The notes under the pieces are model-generated. The model saw only the letters and a list, made by a program, of their open reading frames with translations. It did no database searches and had not been told where the DNA came from. From Nitrospira lenta (GTDB lineage Bacteria > Nitrospirota > Nitrospiria > Nitrospirales > Nitrospiraceae), in NCBI RefSeq assembly GCF_900403705.1, contig NZ_OUNR01000021.1:55001-119000 (forward strand): DNA of 64,000 bases. Direction: 5' to 3'. A program made the translations under genes and the position numbers. This document shows positions 45,818 through 53,908 of this stretch, one piece after another (the first letter of the stretch is position 1; each line of letters opens with the position of its first letter).

Positions 45818-46882
45818 CTAGGCCCTCCTCTCAAGGAACCGAGTCAGCACGTGAACAGAGCTGGCCAACGGCCTGACGTACAGGCTCCGAACCGTCTCAA
45901 ACTCGCGCGGCGGCGCATCAAGCAGCCCGACCCGCAGAACCTCAGGATCCCCAGGGTGATAGTGCGTGCCGAACAAGCTGTCCCAGATCGACAGCTTCCC
46001 CCCGAAATTCTTATTCCAATGGCGCGGATCGACACTGTGATGGATCTGATGGTGGGCCGGGCTCATGAACAGCCGATTGACTACCGAGCCATAGGAAAAC
46101 CAGATATGCGAATGGCGCAAATGCGTACCCAACAGCCCGAGCACAAACCCGACGATACTCACGCCGAAGATCATCGTGATCTGCTGGTCACGGCCAAGAA
46201 TGTTCTCATAGAAAACCGCGGAGAACCCGACGACCGGGGCCCGTAGCATCGCGAAACCGATGAGCTCCACCGGATGGACTCGATACGCGGTCGCAGGGGT
46301 CAGCACCTCGGCCGAATGATGCACCCGATGAAACACCCACAGCGCCGGCACCTTGTGGAACAACACATGCGTCCAATAGTTAATCAGGTCCTGCAGCAGG
46401 AGAAACCCGGCGGCCGCAATGACGATGGCCGTCGGAGAAAGAGAACGCGGGGGCTCCCATCCCAGATGCCCAACCAATACCCACGATATCCCTTTGACTC
46501 CCAGCAATCCGATCCCTGTCATGATGGGGACATAGAGAAGAAACGTCAGCACGATGTCGATGGCCGCAAACCGAAAATCCAGCAGAGTCGACCGATGGCG
46601 ATACAGCCGAGCGGGAAAGGCAAATTCTTGAAAGGATACGCCTGTCAATCGGCCTGCTCTCTTCGCGAAGGCATAGATCCCCCAGGCGAGAGCCACGTTG
46701 GAAAGGAGATACGGCCAGGCCAATCCGTATGAGAAATTGATGAAGACCTGAGGAATCTGTCCGACAGCGGCGAGAAAACTCGGCCAGGAGAGGAACGACG
46801 CAAAAAGATACTCTCCAACCCGATCGACAAACCAGATGAACGTCTCAATCATGAGGGACACCGACTTCCATCCTTGCGGCAA
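45818..46882 (-). CDS. Fatty-acid-hydroxylase/sterol-desaturase family di-iron enzyme 2
   Basis: 354 residues, several membrane spans and the eight-His di-iron pattern: HVLFHK, HRVHHSAEVLTPATAYRVHP, HLRHSH, HQIHHSVDPRHWNKNFGG. All His motifs are intact. By family it hydroxylates or desaturates an alkyl chain at the membrane. It is closely paralogous to the gene at 47082. In this operon it may act on a lipid attached to, or produced with, the peptide (inference). Confidence 0.85.
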   Translation of the reverse strand: MPQGWKSVSLMIETFIWFVDRVGEYLFASFLSWPSFLAAVGQIPQVFINFSYGLAWPYLLSNVALAWGIYAFAKRAGRLTGVSFQEFAFPARLYRHRSTLLDFRFAAIDIVLTFLLYVPIMTGIGLLGVKGISWVLVGHLGWEPPRSLSPTAIVIAAAGFLLLQDLINYWTHVLFHKVPALWVFHRVHHSAEVLTPATAYRVHPVELIGFAMLRAPVVGFSAVFYENILGRDQQITMIFGVSIVGFVLGLLGTHLRHSHIWFSYGSVVNRLFMSPAHHQIHHSVDPRHWNKNFGGKLSIWDSLFGTHYHPGDPEVLRVGLLDAPPREFETVRSLYVRPLASSVHVLTRFLERRA

Positions 46883-46917
46883 TGGGACCGTTCAACTGCG
46901 CATCCTCCCCGCTGCCG

Positions 46918-47058
46918 TCATCGGTCAACACGAGCTGACGCAAGCGGCATCCGCCGCCTTCTGGCACGACTCCCGGTACTCGCCCCCGCCGCATCGCGCA
47001 GTAATTCATGCGCGACCGACACCGGTTCAGAGCACCCTTCCTTCTTCTGTTGTTCCAT
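46918..47058 (-). pseudogene. Decayed precursor peptide P3
   Basis: A 46-codon frame starting MEQQKKEGCSEPVSVAHELL, the same leader as P1 and P2, but with Tyr9 changed to Cys and Thr(-2) changed to Ala (RDAAGAS). After the leader the frame shifts relative to P2: P2 has 39 bases between the GAT of RD and its core TGC, P3 has 29. The P2-aligned frame of P3 would read CQKAADAACVSSC-stop, with the same Cys-Gln-x6-Cys-Val spacing as P2 (CQSTSALNCVL-stop). The homologous 3' flank continues past the stop. It is a frameshifted precursor, or carries a one-base sequence error. The ribosome site aaggagtt is weaker than in P1/P2. Confidence 0.75.
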
Positions 47059-47081
47059 TCTTCTTCAACTCCTTCCCACCA

Positions 47082-48161
47082 CTAGAGGCCCTCGGAACGC
47101 ACAACATCCTGAGCGCGAGTGCGTGGGCCGGAAGCGAGGCTTCGCCGAATGAGCCCTCCGGCGCGTTGAAGCGGCCCGACATACAGCTTCCCAACCGTTG
47201 CAAAATCGTCCTTCTTTATGTCGACAAGCCCGAAGCGAAGTGGTTCCTGCCGATCCGGCACGCAGAGCGTCCCGAACAACCAGTCCCACAGCGCAAATTT
47301 CACGCCGAAATTCTTTCCATGATGTCGCGGATCGAGACTGTGATGCGCCTGATGTACGATCGGAGAGATCACCACGCGGTTCAGCAAGGGGCCATAGGAA
47401 ATTGGCAGATGCGAATGATGCAAGTGAAATCCGGAGAGTCCATAGACAAACCCCACGAGGCTGATACCGAAAATCGTCGTGACGGCCAAATCCTGCGGCG
47501 AGAGATGCTCGTAAAAGACAAAGGCCAACCCGATCACCGGCGCACGCAGTAGCGTCGTTACGAAAAACTCCAATGGATGCGCGCGGTACGCTGAAATCGG
47601 CGTCAACACATCAGCCGAATGATGGACCTGGTGAAAGGCCCACAAGAGCGGGACCTTGTGGAGTAACACATGCGCCCAATAACTCATGAAATCAAACAGC
47701 AGATAGAAACCCAGCGCGGCGGTGAACAGCAGGGGTACGGACAAGGTCGTAGGAGGCGCCCACCCGAGATAGCCGACCAAGACCGCGCTCCCCATCTTCT
47801 CGACGATGACCCCAACACCGATCAACATGGGAAAAAACAGCAACACATTGAGCAATGTGCTCACGAGATAGAATCGGTAGTCCAACATTGCAGAAGGATG
47901 ACCGTACACACCCCGAGGAAACAGAAAGGCCTTGAAAGATGGCGCAGACGACAGCCCGCTCTGCTTGGACACAGAGTACGCCACCCCGGCGATCGTCAGA
48001 CTGGCAAGCAGATAGGGCCAGGCCAGGCCGTTCGTGAGCTTGGTGAACGTTCCGAGAATTTGTCCAATTGCCGCCGTGAAGCGGTCCCAGGAAGAGACGG
48101 CAGATAAGGAATATTCCGCCACGCGCTCTAGAAACCATCGTACGGCGTCAATCACCATCAC
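47082..48161 (-). CDS. Fatty-acid-hydroxylase/sterol-desaturase family di-iron enzyme 1
   Basis: 359 residues. Membrane spans at about 45-65, 95-120 and 135-160, then the His clusters HVLLHK, HQVHHSADVLTPISAYRAHP, HLHHSH and HQAHHSLDPRHHGKNFG, all intact. Paralogue of the gene at 45818; the two are separated by the decayed precursor P3, suggesting that a precursor-hydroxylase unit was duplicated. Reaction on the cluster's product is inferred, not shown. Confidence 0.85.
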   Translation of the reverse strand: MMVIDAVRWFLERVAEYSLSAVSSWDRFTAAIGQILGTFTKLTNGLAWPYLLASLTIAGVAYSVSKQSGLSSAPSFKAFLFPRGVYGHPSAMLDYRFYLVSTLLNVLLFFPMLIGVGVIVEKMGSAVLVGYLGWAPPTTLSVPLLFTAALGFYLLFDFMSYWAHVLLHKVPLLWAFHQVHHSADVLTPISAYRAHPLEFFVTTLLRAPVIGLAFVFYEHLSPQDLAVTTIFGISLVGFVYGLSGFHLHHSHLPISYGPLLNRVVISPIVHQAHHSLDPRHHGKNFGVKFALWDWLFGTLCVPDRQEPLRFGLVDIKKDDFATVGKLYVGPLQRAGGLIRRSLASGPRTRAQDVVRSEGL

Positions 48162-48220
48162 CCTCTAGATGTTCTGACCCCACTGAACAATTCCATTACT
48201 CGTCCACCACCCAGTGCTAC

Positions 48221-48257
48221 CTGTGGGCTGGCCGGCATCAGCCAGCCAGCCCACAGA
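48221..48257 (-). terminator. Hairpin overlapping the stop codon of precursor P1
   Basis: Perfect 12-bp arms CTGTGGGCTGGC (48221-48232) and GCCAGCCCACAG (48246-48257). It spans the end of P1 (stop at 48238), so the last codons are inside the stem. It shares a GGCTGGC core with the hairpins after P2, P4 and P5. Probably an attenuator or 3'-stabiliser. Confidence 0.65.
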
Positions 48258-48408
48258 CACGGCTACAGCCACATTAGATGGCTGGGCCTTCGCTGCCGGC
48301 CTTCGGCGTCGGGTTCTTCACGCCGGACGCGCCACCCGTCACATCGCGCAACAATTCGTGCGCGATCAATACGGGCTCTGCGTATGACTCCTTCTTCTGT
48401 TGTTCCAT
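48238..48408 (-). CDS. RiPP precursor peptide P1
   Basis: 56 residues, too short for routine calling. Preceded by a perfect ribosome site (gaaaggaggtgaagaagc). The leader MEQQKKESYAEPVLIAHELL continues RDVTG and has the lasso-type Tyr-x-x-Pro and Thr(-2). The predicted core starts GASGVKNPTPKPAAKAQ and ends NVAVAVSVGWLA. It has no Asp or Glu, so the usual Gly1 to Asp/Glu isopeptide ring cannot form. The C-terminus is strikingly hydrophobic and Val/Ala-alternating. Leader DNA is nearly identical to P2 (127-bp repeat). It is followed by a 12-bp hairpin and then hydroxylase 1. Confidence 0.8.
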
Positions 48409-48447
48409 GCTTCTTCACCTCCTTTCTATTGTTAAAAGTCCCTCGTG
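48321..48447 (-). repeat. 127-bp direct repeat, copy A (P1 leader cassette)
   Basis: Identical to 48670-48796 except for two bases that I can see. It contains the last codons of a B1 gene (HEGLLTIERR-stop as untranslated relic), the ribosome site and the full leader of P1. Coding similarity stops at the core. Confidence 0.9.
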
Positions 48448-48541
48448 TCCTTACGGCAACACGAGAGCGTATCCGCATCGCTTTTGTCATCCCCGGCCGG
48501 ACTCCTCGATCGGCCTCAACGCTCACACCTCGTCCGGTCAA

Positions 48542-48579
48542 GATGGGTTGGCCGGCTTATTTCAACCGGCCAACCCATC
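48542..48579 (-). terminator. 14-bp perfect hairpin between precursors P2 and P1
   Basis: Arms GATGGGTTGGCCGG (48542-48555) and CCGGCCAACCCATC (48566-48579), loop of 10 bases. It lies 40 bases downstream of the P2 stop. No T-run follows, so transcript stabilisation or attenuation between genes is more likely than full termination. Confidence 0.7.
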
Positions 48580-48619
48580 CACACTGCGCGCTTCCTCCCT
48601 ATGCCGTCATAGGTCAAGA

Positions 48620-48757
48620 CTATAGGACGCAATTGAGAGCCGACGTGCTCTGGCACTGCCCGCCGGACACGCCGGACGCGCCACCCGTCACATCGCGCAA
48701 CAATTCGTGCGCAATCAATACGGGCTCTTCGTATGACTCCTTCTTCTGTTGTTCCAT
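48620..48757 (-). CDS. RiPP precursor peptide P2
   Basis: 45 residues. The start lies 6 bases after the stop of the third B1 gene, whose final codons encode the ribosome site GAAAGGAGGTGA. Leader MEQQKKESYEEPVLIAHELL-RDVTG; core GASGVSGGQCQSTSALNCVL with two Cys (C-x7-C) and no acidic residue, so no lasso ring by the usual chemistry. A disulfide or thioether is possible. P3 preserves the same Cys spacing in a shifted frame. Confidence 0.82.
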   Translation of the reverse strand: MEQQKKESYEEPVLIAHELLRDVTGGASGVSGGQCQSTSALNCVL

Positions 48758-48796
48758 GCTTCTTCACCTCCTTTCTATTGTTAAAAGTCCCTCGTG
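48670..48796 (-). repeat. 127-bp direct repeat, copy B (B1 tail plus P2 leader)
   Basis: The source-like copy: here the first part is the true 3' end of the B1 gene at 48764. The second copy at 48321-48447 differs at two positions. Confidence 0.9.
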
Positions 48797-49222
48797 GTTC
48801 AGATGAGTCACGAGGGCGAACAGATCATCGGCAATCCGCTCCGACGGAGCGTCAAACCGCCCACACAAGATGGTGTGGATGGCCTGGAGCGACTGCGTTC
48901 CCGTGCAAGCGTCCCACATCGCCGTTCCCACTCGATTCAAGGTGTAGTAGCGCCCGGTCCCCAAGTGGAGTAACACCGTCTCGCCATCCAGCGTTGTTCC
49001 CTGGACATCCGGATTGGGGCGCGGCACCGCCGACAGGAGGTCCTGCCGAGTATCCTGCCTCCCCCGTTCAATCTGCTGCTGTTCTGCTTCAGACAATACG
49101 GCACGAGCCGCTTCGGCCAGTTGCGCGGTCGTCGAGGAACCCGCCGGTGACGTATGTCCGGGATCGGACTCCACGGTCATATCCGGCCTCAAATCGGCGG
49201 TGATAAACGGCTGTCTTCCCAT
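48764..49222 (-). CDS. PqqD-like B1/RRE protein, third copy (with N-terminal extension)
   Basis: About 152 residues from the ATG at 49222 (MGRQPF), which has GGGAG six bases upstream; an upstream in-frame start is less likely. An N-terminal extension of about 70 residues with an Ala/Glu-rich helix (AQLAEAARAVLSEAEQQQIER) precedes the PqqD-like domain (VQGTTLDGETVLLHLGTGRYYTLN ... IHTILCGRFDAPSERIADDL), which in lasso systems binds the leader. The C-terminus ERR-stop is encoded by the ribosome site of P2. Confidence 0.85.
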   Translation of the reverse strand: MGRQPFITADLRPDMTVESDPGHTSPAGSSTTAQLAEAARAVLSEAEQQQIERGRQDTRQDLLSAVPRPNPDVQGTTLDGETVLLHLGTGRYYTLNRVGTAMWDACTGTQSLQAIHTILCGRFDAPSERIADDLFALVTHLNHEGLLTIERR

Positions 49223-49263
49223 GATGACGCTCCCTTCGTTGTGACTCGACCTTTCCACACGCA

Positions 49264-50163
49264 TTACGCTCGTCCGGCACAAAGCAAATCGGCCAAGGCA
49301 TCGCCGATTCGCTGCCCCGTATAGTTCTCGAAAAAGGGAAACGCCGGGCTGGTATTGACTTCAAAACAGTAGTAGGCCCCCTCCGGTGTCCGCCGAAGAT
49401 CGATCCCACTCAAGCTCAATCCCAGTCCCTTGGCAAGATTGCGGCAGCGGGTCTGAACGCTTTCCTCCAATTCGACCGCCCGCATCGTGCGTTGCTTGTC
49501 TTCGCGCTCGGCATACCGATAATCCGCCCCGTCCGACAACACTTCCGTCGCGAACAGGCGATCCCCCACCGTGTGGACACGCACATCAGCACCGGTAATG
49601 GTCTCTTGTAATTGCACCGGGCAGCTCCGGATCTGTTCCAAGCGAGGAAAATCAGCCGGCGTGAGCGGCCTCACGATCGATCGCTCCGCGCTGATGGATT
49701 TGTAGATGACGCGCCCCTGACAGGCGTCGTAGAAACGGCGCGCTTCCTCCGGCACCATCGTGATCAGCGTCTTCGGAACCCGAAAGCCATACGGTTCAAT
49801 CAACTGCTGCTGATAGGGCTTGGACATGTTCGTATGCGATGCCTGGCGCCGGTTCACAACCAGGACCGGAAGGCTTTCGGCGAACTCCCACAACGCCGTC
49901 GACACCATGCGCTCATGCGGCGTTGAGGCTGACCGGGCGCCGACTCCACGGAGATACACCGCCTCGATGCTTGCGGTATCGACGACCCGCTGGCCGAAAC
50001 GAATGCGCCCCGCGGCGCTCCCGTCTTCCGTCGACCAGGATACGTCCCAATCCTGTCCTTCCGATTCCGGATGGACCAGCATGAGATCAGCGTTCCGGAC
50101 TGCGAGTCGGGCGCAAACGTTCGCGAGTACTGGATCGGCCATCGGCCCCATGAGAAGAATCAT
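49264..50163 (-). CDS. ATP-grasp ligase 2
   Basis: About 299 residues from the ATG at 50163 (MILLMGPMADP), overlapping the preceding ATP-grasp gene by 77 bases. ATP-grasp features: GRVIYKSISAERS (nucleotide-binding Lys), QLQETITGADVRVHTVGDRLFATEV and the metal motif YYCFEVNTSPAFPFFENYTG (Glu and Asn present). It resembles MvdC/MvdD-type and RimK-like peptide ligases, which join a carboxylate to an amine or hydroxyl through an acyl-phosphate. A possible substitute for the missing lasso cyclase, or a C-terminal tailoring ligase (inference). Confidence 0.82.
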   Translation of the reverse strand: MILLMGPMADPVLANVCARLAVRNADLMLVHPESEGQDWDVSWSTEDGSAAGRIRFGQRVVDTASIEAVYLRGVGARSASTPHERMVSTALWEFAESLPVLVVNRRQASHTNMSKPYQQQLIEPYGFRVPKTLITMVPEEARRFYDACQGRVIYKSISAERSIVRPLTPADFPRLEQIRSCPVQLQETITGADVRVHTVGDRLFATEVLSDGADYRYAEREDKQRTMRAVELEESVQTRCRNLAKGLGLSLSGIDLRRTPEGAYYCFEVNTSPAFPFFENYTGQRIGDALADLLCAGRA

Positions 50164-51079
50164 GCTGCGAAAGACTCCTCCGTTCGGAAAGATGTTCGAA
50201 CAGATGCGCCACAATCTGCTGCTGGGCATCCTGCGGACAGCGCCAGAAATTCGGCGCGCTGCTGACATCGAGGCAATAGCTGTCTCCATCGGGGGTGATC
50301 ACGATCTGACACTCGGCGAAGACCAACCCCAACGCGCGCACGAGACGAAGGCACTGCGTGGCGTGAGCCGACAGCACCTCCATCGGCTTAGACACCGCCT
50401 CACCGGGACGAAGCACCGTAGCGGCCACGTGCTCTCCCACCACGTAGACTGTTGCCTGCTGTCCGAGCGGAACCATTTGGAGTGATACGGCCTGCTGTTC
50501 CATCACCTGCCTGATCTGCTCAACCCCATCGTGCGATTGCAGGAACTGACCCGGCTCCGTTGACCCGAGGGGCTTGAGATAGGCCGACTCGCCCCATGCC
50601 TTGAATTGTTGCAGGGCATCGGCCTGACTTGACGTACAGCGGGAGGCCGGAAAGAGCACCCCATGATCCTGAGCGATCTTCGCCAGCAGCGGGCTTCCCG
50701 AAAGAAGCGTGGGTCTGCCGCCCGGAACCGGTCGGTTGATCACGGAGCAGGGCATGCCATTCAAGAAGGCCAACCAGGCAGCGGTGGCCTCCTTCGTCAC
50801 GTATCCGGCATCTAAATCCGATAGCCCCTCAAGATCCAAACGGAGAGGAAACGGGAGCCGGGCAAAGATCCCAGTCAGGTCATCGAGAGGCATCGTTCGG
50901 CCGTCGAGGTCCAGCGATCCGGGAACAACCGACTCCCCGGCTGCGACCGGCCAATTGAGGAGCACCTGATCCAACAGCCGCAAGGGCTCAACCCAGCAGA
51001 CCTCACCACCCGTCCGTTGGGCTTCCCGATGGACAAGCGTGGCCCAAGGATCGGTTGAATCGGCAAGAATGAGAATCAT
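50087..51079 (-). CDS. ATP-grasp ligase 1 (divergent)
   Basis: 330 residues. N-terminal Rossmann-like start MILILADSTDPWATLV, then the ATP-grasp region with AYLKPLGSTEPGQFLQ, LQMVPLGQQATVYVVGEHVAATV and YCLDVSSAPNFWRCP. At the metal-binding position the normal Glu-x-Asn is Asp-Val-Ser, so activity may be reduced or it may be a regulatory partner of ATP-grasp 2. First gene of the second half of the cluster, after a 325-base gap. Confidence 0.75.
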   Translation of the reverse strand: MILILADSTDPWATLVHREAQRTGGEVCWVEPLRLLDQVLLNWPVAAGESVVPGSLDLDGRTMPLDDLTGIFARLPFPLRLDLEGLSDLDAGYVTKEATAAWLAFLNGMPCSVINRPVPGGRPTLLSGSPLLAKIAQDHGVLFPASRCTSSQADALQQFKAWGESAYLKPLGSTEPGQFLQSHDGVEQIRQVMEQQAVSLQMVPLGQQATVYVVGEHVAATVLRPGEAVSKPMEVLSAHATQCLRLVRALGLVFAECQIVITPDGDSYCLDVSSAPNFWRCPQDAQQQIVAHLFEHLSERRSLSQHDSSHGADGRSSTRERLRPTRSPER

Positions 51080-51404
51080 CCCAGATAACTCCTCTCCGGC
51101 GCGTACAGCTGCAGAATGCCTGCTTGGGAAGCAGTGCGGTGCGCCACGCCTGTGAGAAGAGTACCCGCGGCCTCAGGTTCTGCCTAGATCACTAAAAGCG
51201 GGGGGGGCCTCCATACGTAAGTATGTAGGTAGCGCTACGTGCCCAGGAAGGCTTGCCCGGAAAGGCAAACAGCAGCTCGCGGGATTCAACCTGCACAGCG
51301 TATTGTAAATGAACATACTGGCCGGTCAGCCGGTCACCAGGCGCGACAGGGCAAGCTCGACGGTTCAGTTGTGGCAGGAGAACGGAGCGATCGGAGTGAA
51401 GAGG
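51080..51404. promoter_or_regulatory. Gap dividing the peptide cluster into two transcription units
   Basis: 325 bases between the ABC transporter and ATP-grasp 1. No gene is supported. Visible structure: an 8-G run near 51200 and a small inverted repeat CATACGTAAGTATG at about 51212-51225. The size suggests a promoter for the ATP-grasp/B1/P2/P1/hydroxylase unit, but I could not place boxes reliably. Confidence 0.4.
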
Positions 51405-53216
51405 CTACTGATAGTGCTGCGCTTGCGTGAGGAATAACGAGGCATAGAGACCTTGGCGGCCCATGAGATCGTCATGAGTGCCCTGTTCCACGATCTGACC
51501 TCGATCTATCACGAAAATCCGGTCGGCCATTTTGACGGTGGACAACCGATGGCTGATTAAGATGGCCGTCCGTCCTTGCGCGAGTTCGTGGAACCGTTCG
51601 AACAGTTCCGCTTCCGCCTTCGCGTCCATGGCACTGGTCGGTTCGTCGAGAATCAGGACTTGAGAATTGCGGAGAATCGCTCTCGCCAGCGCCACCTTCT
51701 GCCACTCCCCGATGCTCAACTCATGCCCCCCGTCGAACAACTTACCCAGCAAGGACTCATAGCCCTTGGGCAAACGCTCGATGGCCTCATGGACCCCGGC
51801 TTGCTTGGCCGCCTGCGCCACCACCGGAAGCGCAACCTCCGACGCGTTCACTCCCAACGCAATGTTGTCCTTGGCGGAAAACTGAAACTTCACAAAATCC
51901 TGAAAAATCCCGCTGACCGCCCCGCGGACATCGCCGATGGCATAGTCGCGAAGATCCGTCCCGTCGATCGTAATCCGGCCGCTCGTGGGATCGTAAAGAC
52001 GGCACAACAATTTCACCAACGTGGTCTTCCCAGCGCCGTTGGCTCCGACGAAGGCCACATGCTCACCGGGTTTGATCGTAAACGTGAAGTCGCGGACCGC
52101 CACCCGTTCTTCATGGGGATATTGAAACGAGACCTGCTCGAACGTAATCCCCTGCCCGAGTGAGGCAGGAAACGGCCGGGGCCGGACCGCTTGAGGCAAT
52201 TTCGAACGAATCGCCAGGAATTCATTCAGCGTCGTCAGAAAGAGATTGCTCTCATACAAATTCGACACACTCCAGCCCAACCCTTCAAGGAACCCCGAGG
52301 CTCGCTGAATAGCCTGAAAGAACATGACCAGGTCGCCCACGGTCAGGAGCCCATGAAATGTCCGCACCGCGACGAAACTGTAGACCCCGAAAACTCCTAT
52401 CACCCCCACAATCTGCGCCGCCAACCCAGCAAGCGCCCATCGCCGCTCTAGAGCGATCCGCTCTTGCCGCAGCACCGTTCGCGCCTCGCGGAACCATTTC
52501 TGCAACCGGGGGCCGAGATCGAACAGACGCACCTCTTTGGCCGCGGTGGCCTGCGTCAGCAGCATATTCACGTACCAGGCCTTCCGCTCCAACGGCGTCC
52601 GCTCACGCTCCCATGCAAACAGCCGGTTGGCCTGCTGCAGGCGGACAAAGAAATACGGAATCGCCGTCAGGGCCAGGACCGGAATAACCGCCCAATGCAA
52701 CCACCACAGAATACCCGCCATCGCCAACAGCGAGATGCCATCCTGAAAACATTGCAAGAGCGCGTTGAGAATCGCGGTGGGACGATACGGCGCTTCCTGC
52801 TGCGCCCGATGCAGCGTATCTTGGTAGCGCGCATTCTCGTAATACTCGAGGTCCACCTCAACCGACTTGGCTTGCAGTAGCGCATGCATATGATCGGTGA
52901 CGACTTGGGCGTGAATCCGGGAAATCAGAGAGGCGCCCACAGTGAGCATGGCACTGATCACAGCGGCCCCCGCCAGGCCCGCGAGAATCGTTGCGATGGG
53001 GGTCAACGAGGCCTCTTGCGAGGGAACCTTGAGCCCCTCCGTCACCGCATCGATCAACAGTTTCGTCAGATACAGCACGGCCAAGGGAAGCAGCCCCTGG
53101 ACCACCCGTACGGCAATACTGCCGACCGCAAGGCTCGGGCTGCTCTGCCAGACAAACGCCAGGGCATACCGAAGCGTCTGAAGGAAAGGACGTATGCGGA
53201 GCAGCAGACTATTCAT
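51405..53216 (-). CDS. ABC transporter, fused permease-ATPase (peptide exporter type)
   Basis: 603 residues. An N-terminal transmembrane domain with about six spans, then the nucleotide-binding domain: Walker A GANGAGKTT, signature LSIGEW, Walker B VLILDEPTSAMD and H-loop ISHR. There is no N-terminal peptidase-C39 domain. In lasso clusters such LasD-type proteins export the mature peptide and give immunity. It lies 26 bases downstream of the B2 gene. Confidence 0.88.
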   Translation of the reverse strand: MNSLLLRIRPFLQTLRYALAFVWQSSPSLAVGSIAVRVVQGLLPLAVLYLTKLLIDAVTEGLKVPSQEASLTPIATILAGLAGAAVISAMLTVGASLISRIHAQVVTDHMHALLQAKSVEVDLEYYENARYQDTLHRAQQEAPYRPTAILNALLQCFQDGISLLAMAGILWWLHWAVIPVLALTAIPYFFVRLQQANRLFAWERERTPLERKAWYVNMLLTQATAAKEVRLFDLGPRLQKWFREARTVLRQERIALERRWALAGLAAQIVGVIGVFGVYSFVAVRTFHGLLTVGDLVMFFQAIQRASGFLEGLGWSVSNLYESNLFLTTLNEFLAIRSKLPQAVRPRPFPASLGQGITFEQVSFQYPHEERVAVRDFTFTIKPGEHVAFVGANGAGKTTLVKLLCRLYDPTSGRITIDGTDLRDYAIGDVRGAVSGIFQDFVKFQFSAKDNIALGVNASEVALPVVAQAAKQAGVHEAIERLPKGYESLLGKLFDGGHELSIGEWQKVALARAILRNSQVLILDEPTSAMDAKAEAELFERFHELAQGRTAILISHRLSTVKMADRIFVIDRGQIVEQGTHDDLMGRQGLYASLFLTQAQHYQ

Positions 53217-53242
53217 GGAGATCAGTGGCGCAGGTTCCCATG

Positions 53243-53719
53243 TCAGATGGCCGCCGTCGTCCCATTCCGGGGGCGCATCGGCGAGACCAGATCAGCGTTG
53301 ACCGGCTGATCGGGAGGGAACGAATAGGTGACGGTAAAACGCTGCCAATGCTGGCCGGGCTCGTGAAACGGCTGACGATCCAGCATCAACCAAGCATGGC
53401 CGTCAAGGCCGGCCCCGTCCTTTCGCACCCCGCAGTGAAATGACACCGGGTAACCCGATCGCGTAGCGAACCAATACAAGGCCAACGACCGGGGAAAGCA
53501 ATTCCCTTTCGCATTGTAGGGAAAGAGTCGGAGCCAGCAATCCACATAGTAAACCAGGTCTTCGAACCTCGCCGGATCAGGCCTCCCGGACAGAGCGCCT
53601 GGGTTCAGCCGCTTCAGCACCGCCGGCAGACTCTCCCCACGCAGCCGAAGACGAATCCAGGACACCACCGCAGCCACCTGCAGTACCATCCGATATTTTC
53701 TCACGACTCGTTTCATCAT
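53243..53719 (-). CDS. Lasso-type B2 leader peptidase (transglutaminase-like)
   Basis: About 158 residues from MMKRVV at 53719; the open frame continues a further 18 codons upstream. The Cys-His-Asp triad is visible: Cys74 in KGNCFPRSLA, His108 in DGHAWLMLD and Asp114. This matches the lasso-peptide B2 family (transglutaminase-core-3-like), which cuts the leader after Thr-x. Only one B2 is present for all precursors. It follows the nucleotidyltransferase gene after 190 bases. Confidence 0.9.
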   Translation of the reverse strand: MMKRVVRKYRMVLQVAAVVSWIRLRLRGESLPAVLKRLNPGALSGRPDPARFEDLVYYVDCWLRLFPYNAKGNCFPRSLALYWFATRSGYPVSFHCGVRKDGAGLDGHAWLMLDRQPFHEPGQHWQRFTVTYSFPPDQPVNADLVSPMRPRNGTTAAI

Positions 53720-53908
53720 GGGCTCAGTGTAACAAGTCGTCTGGACAATTCCTGCATCCGCCCCCTGGGTCACTCGCCCATTCTCCCCACATACACGCCA
53801 GTGGCCAAGACCACGAGTGGGGGTGCGCCGGATGTTCTGGGCCTGGCCGCCAAGTTTCGGCGCGCGCGGAGATGGGGTGGCTTGGAAGGAATGGGCTGGA
53901 TGAGCCCC

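Noticed and set aside
48263-48541. 92-codon minus-strand frame over precursor P1 and its upstream region
   Set aside because: Wrong frame for the leader; the real gene starts at the ATG at 48408 directly after a perfect ribosome site.
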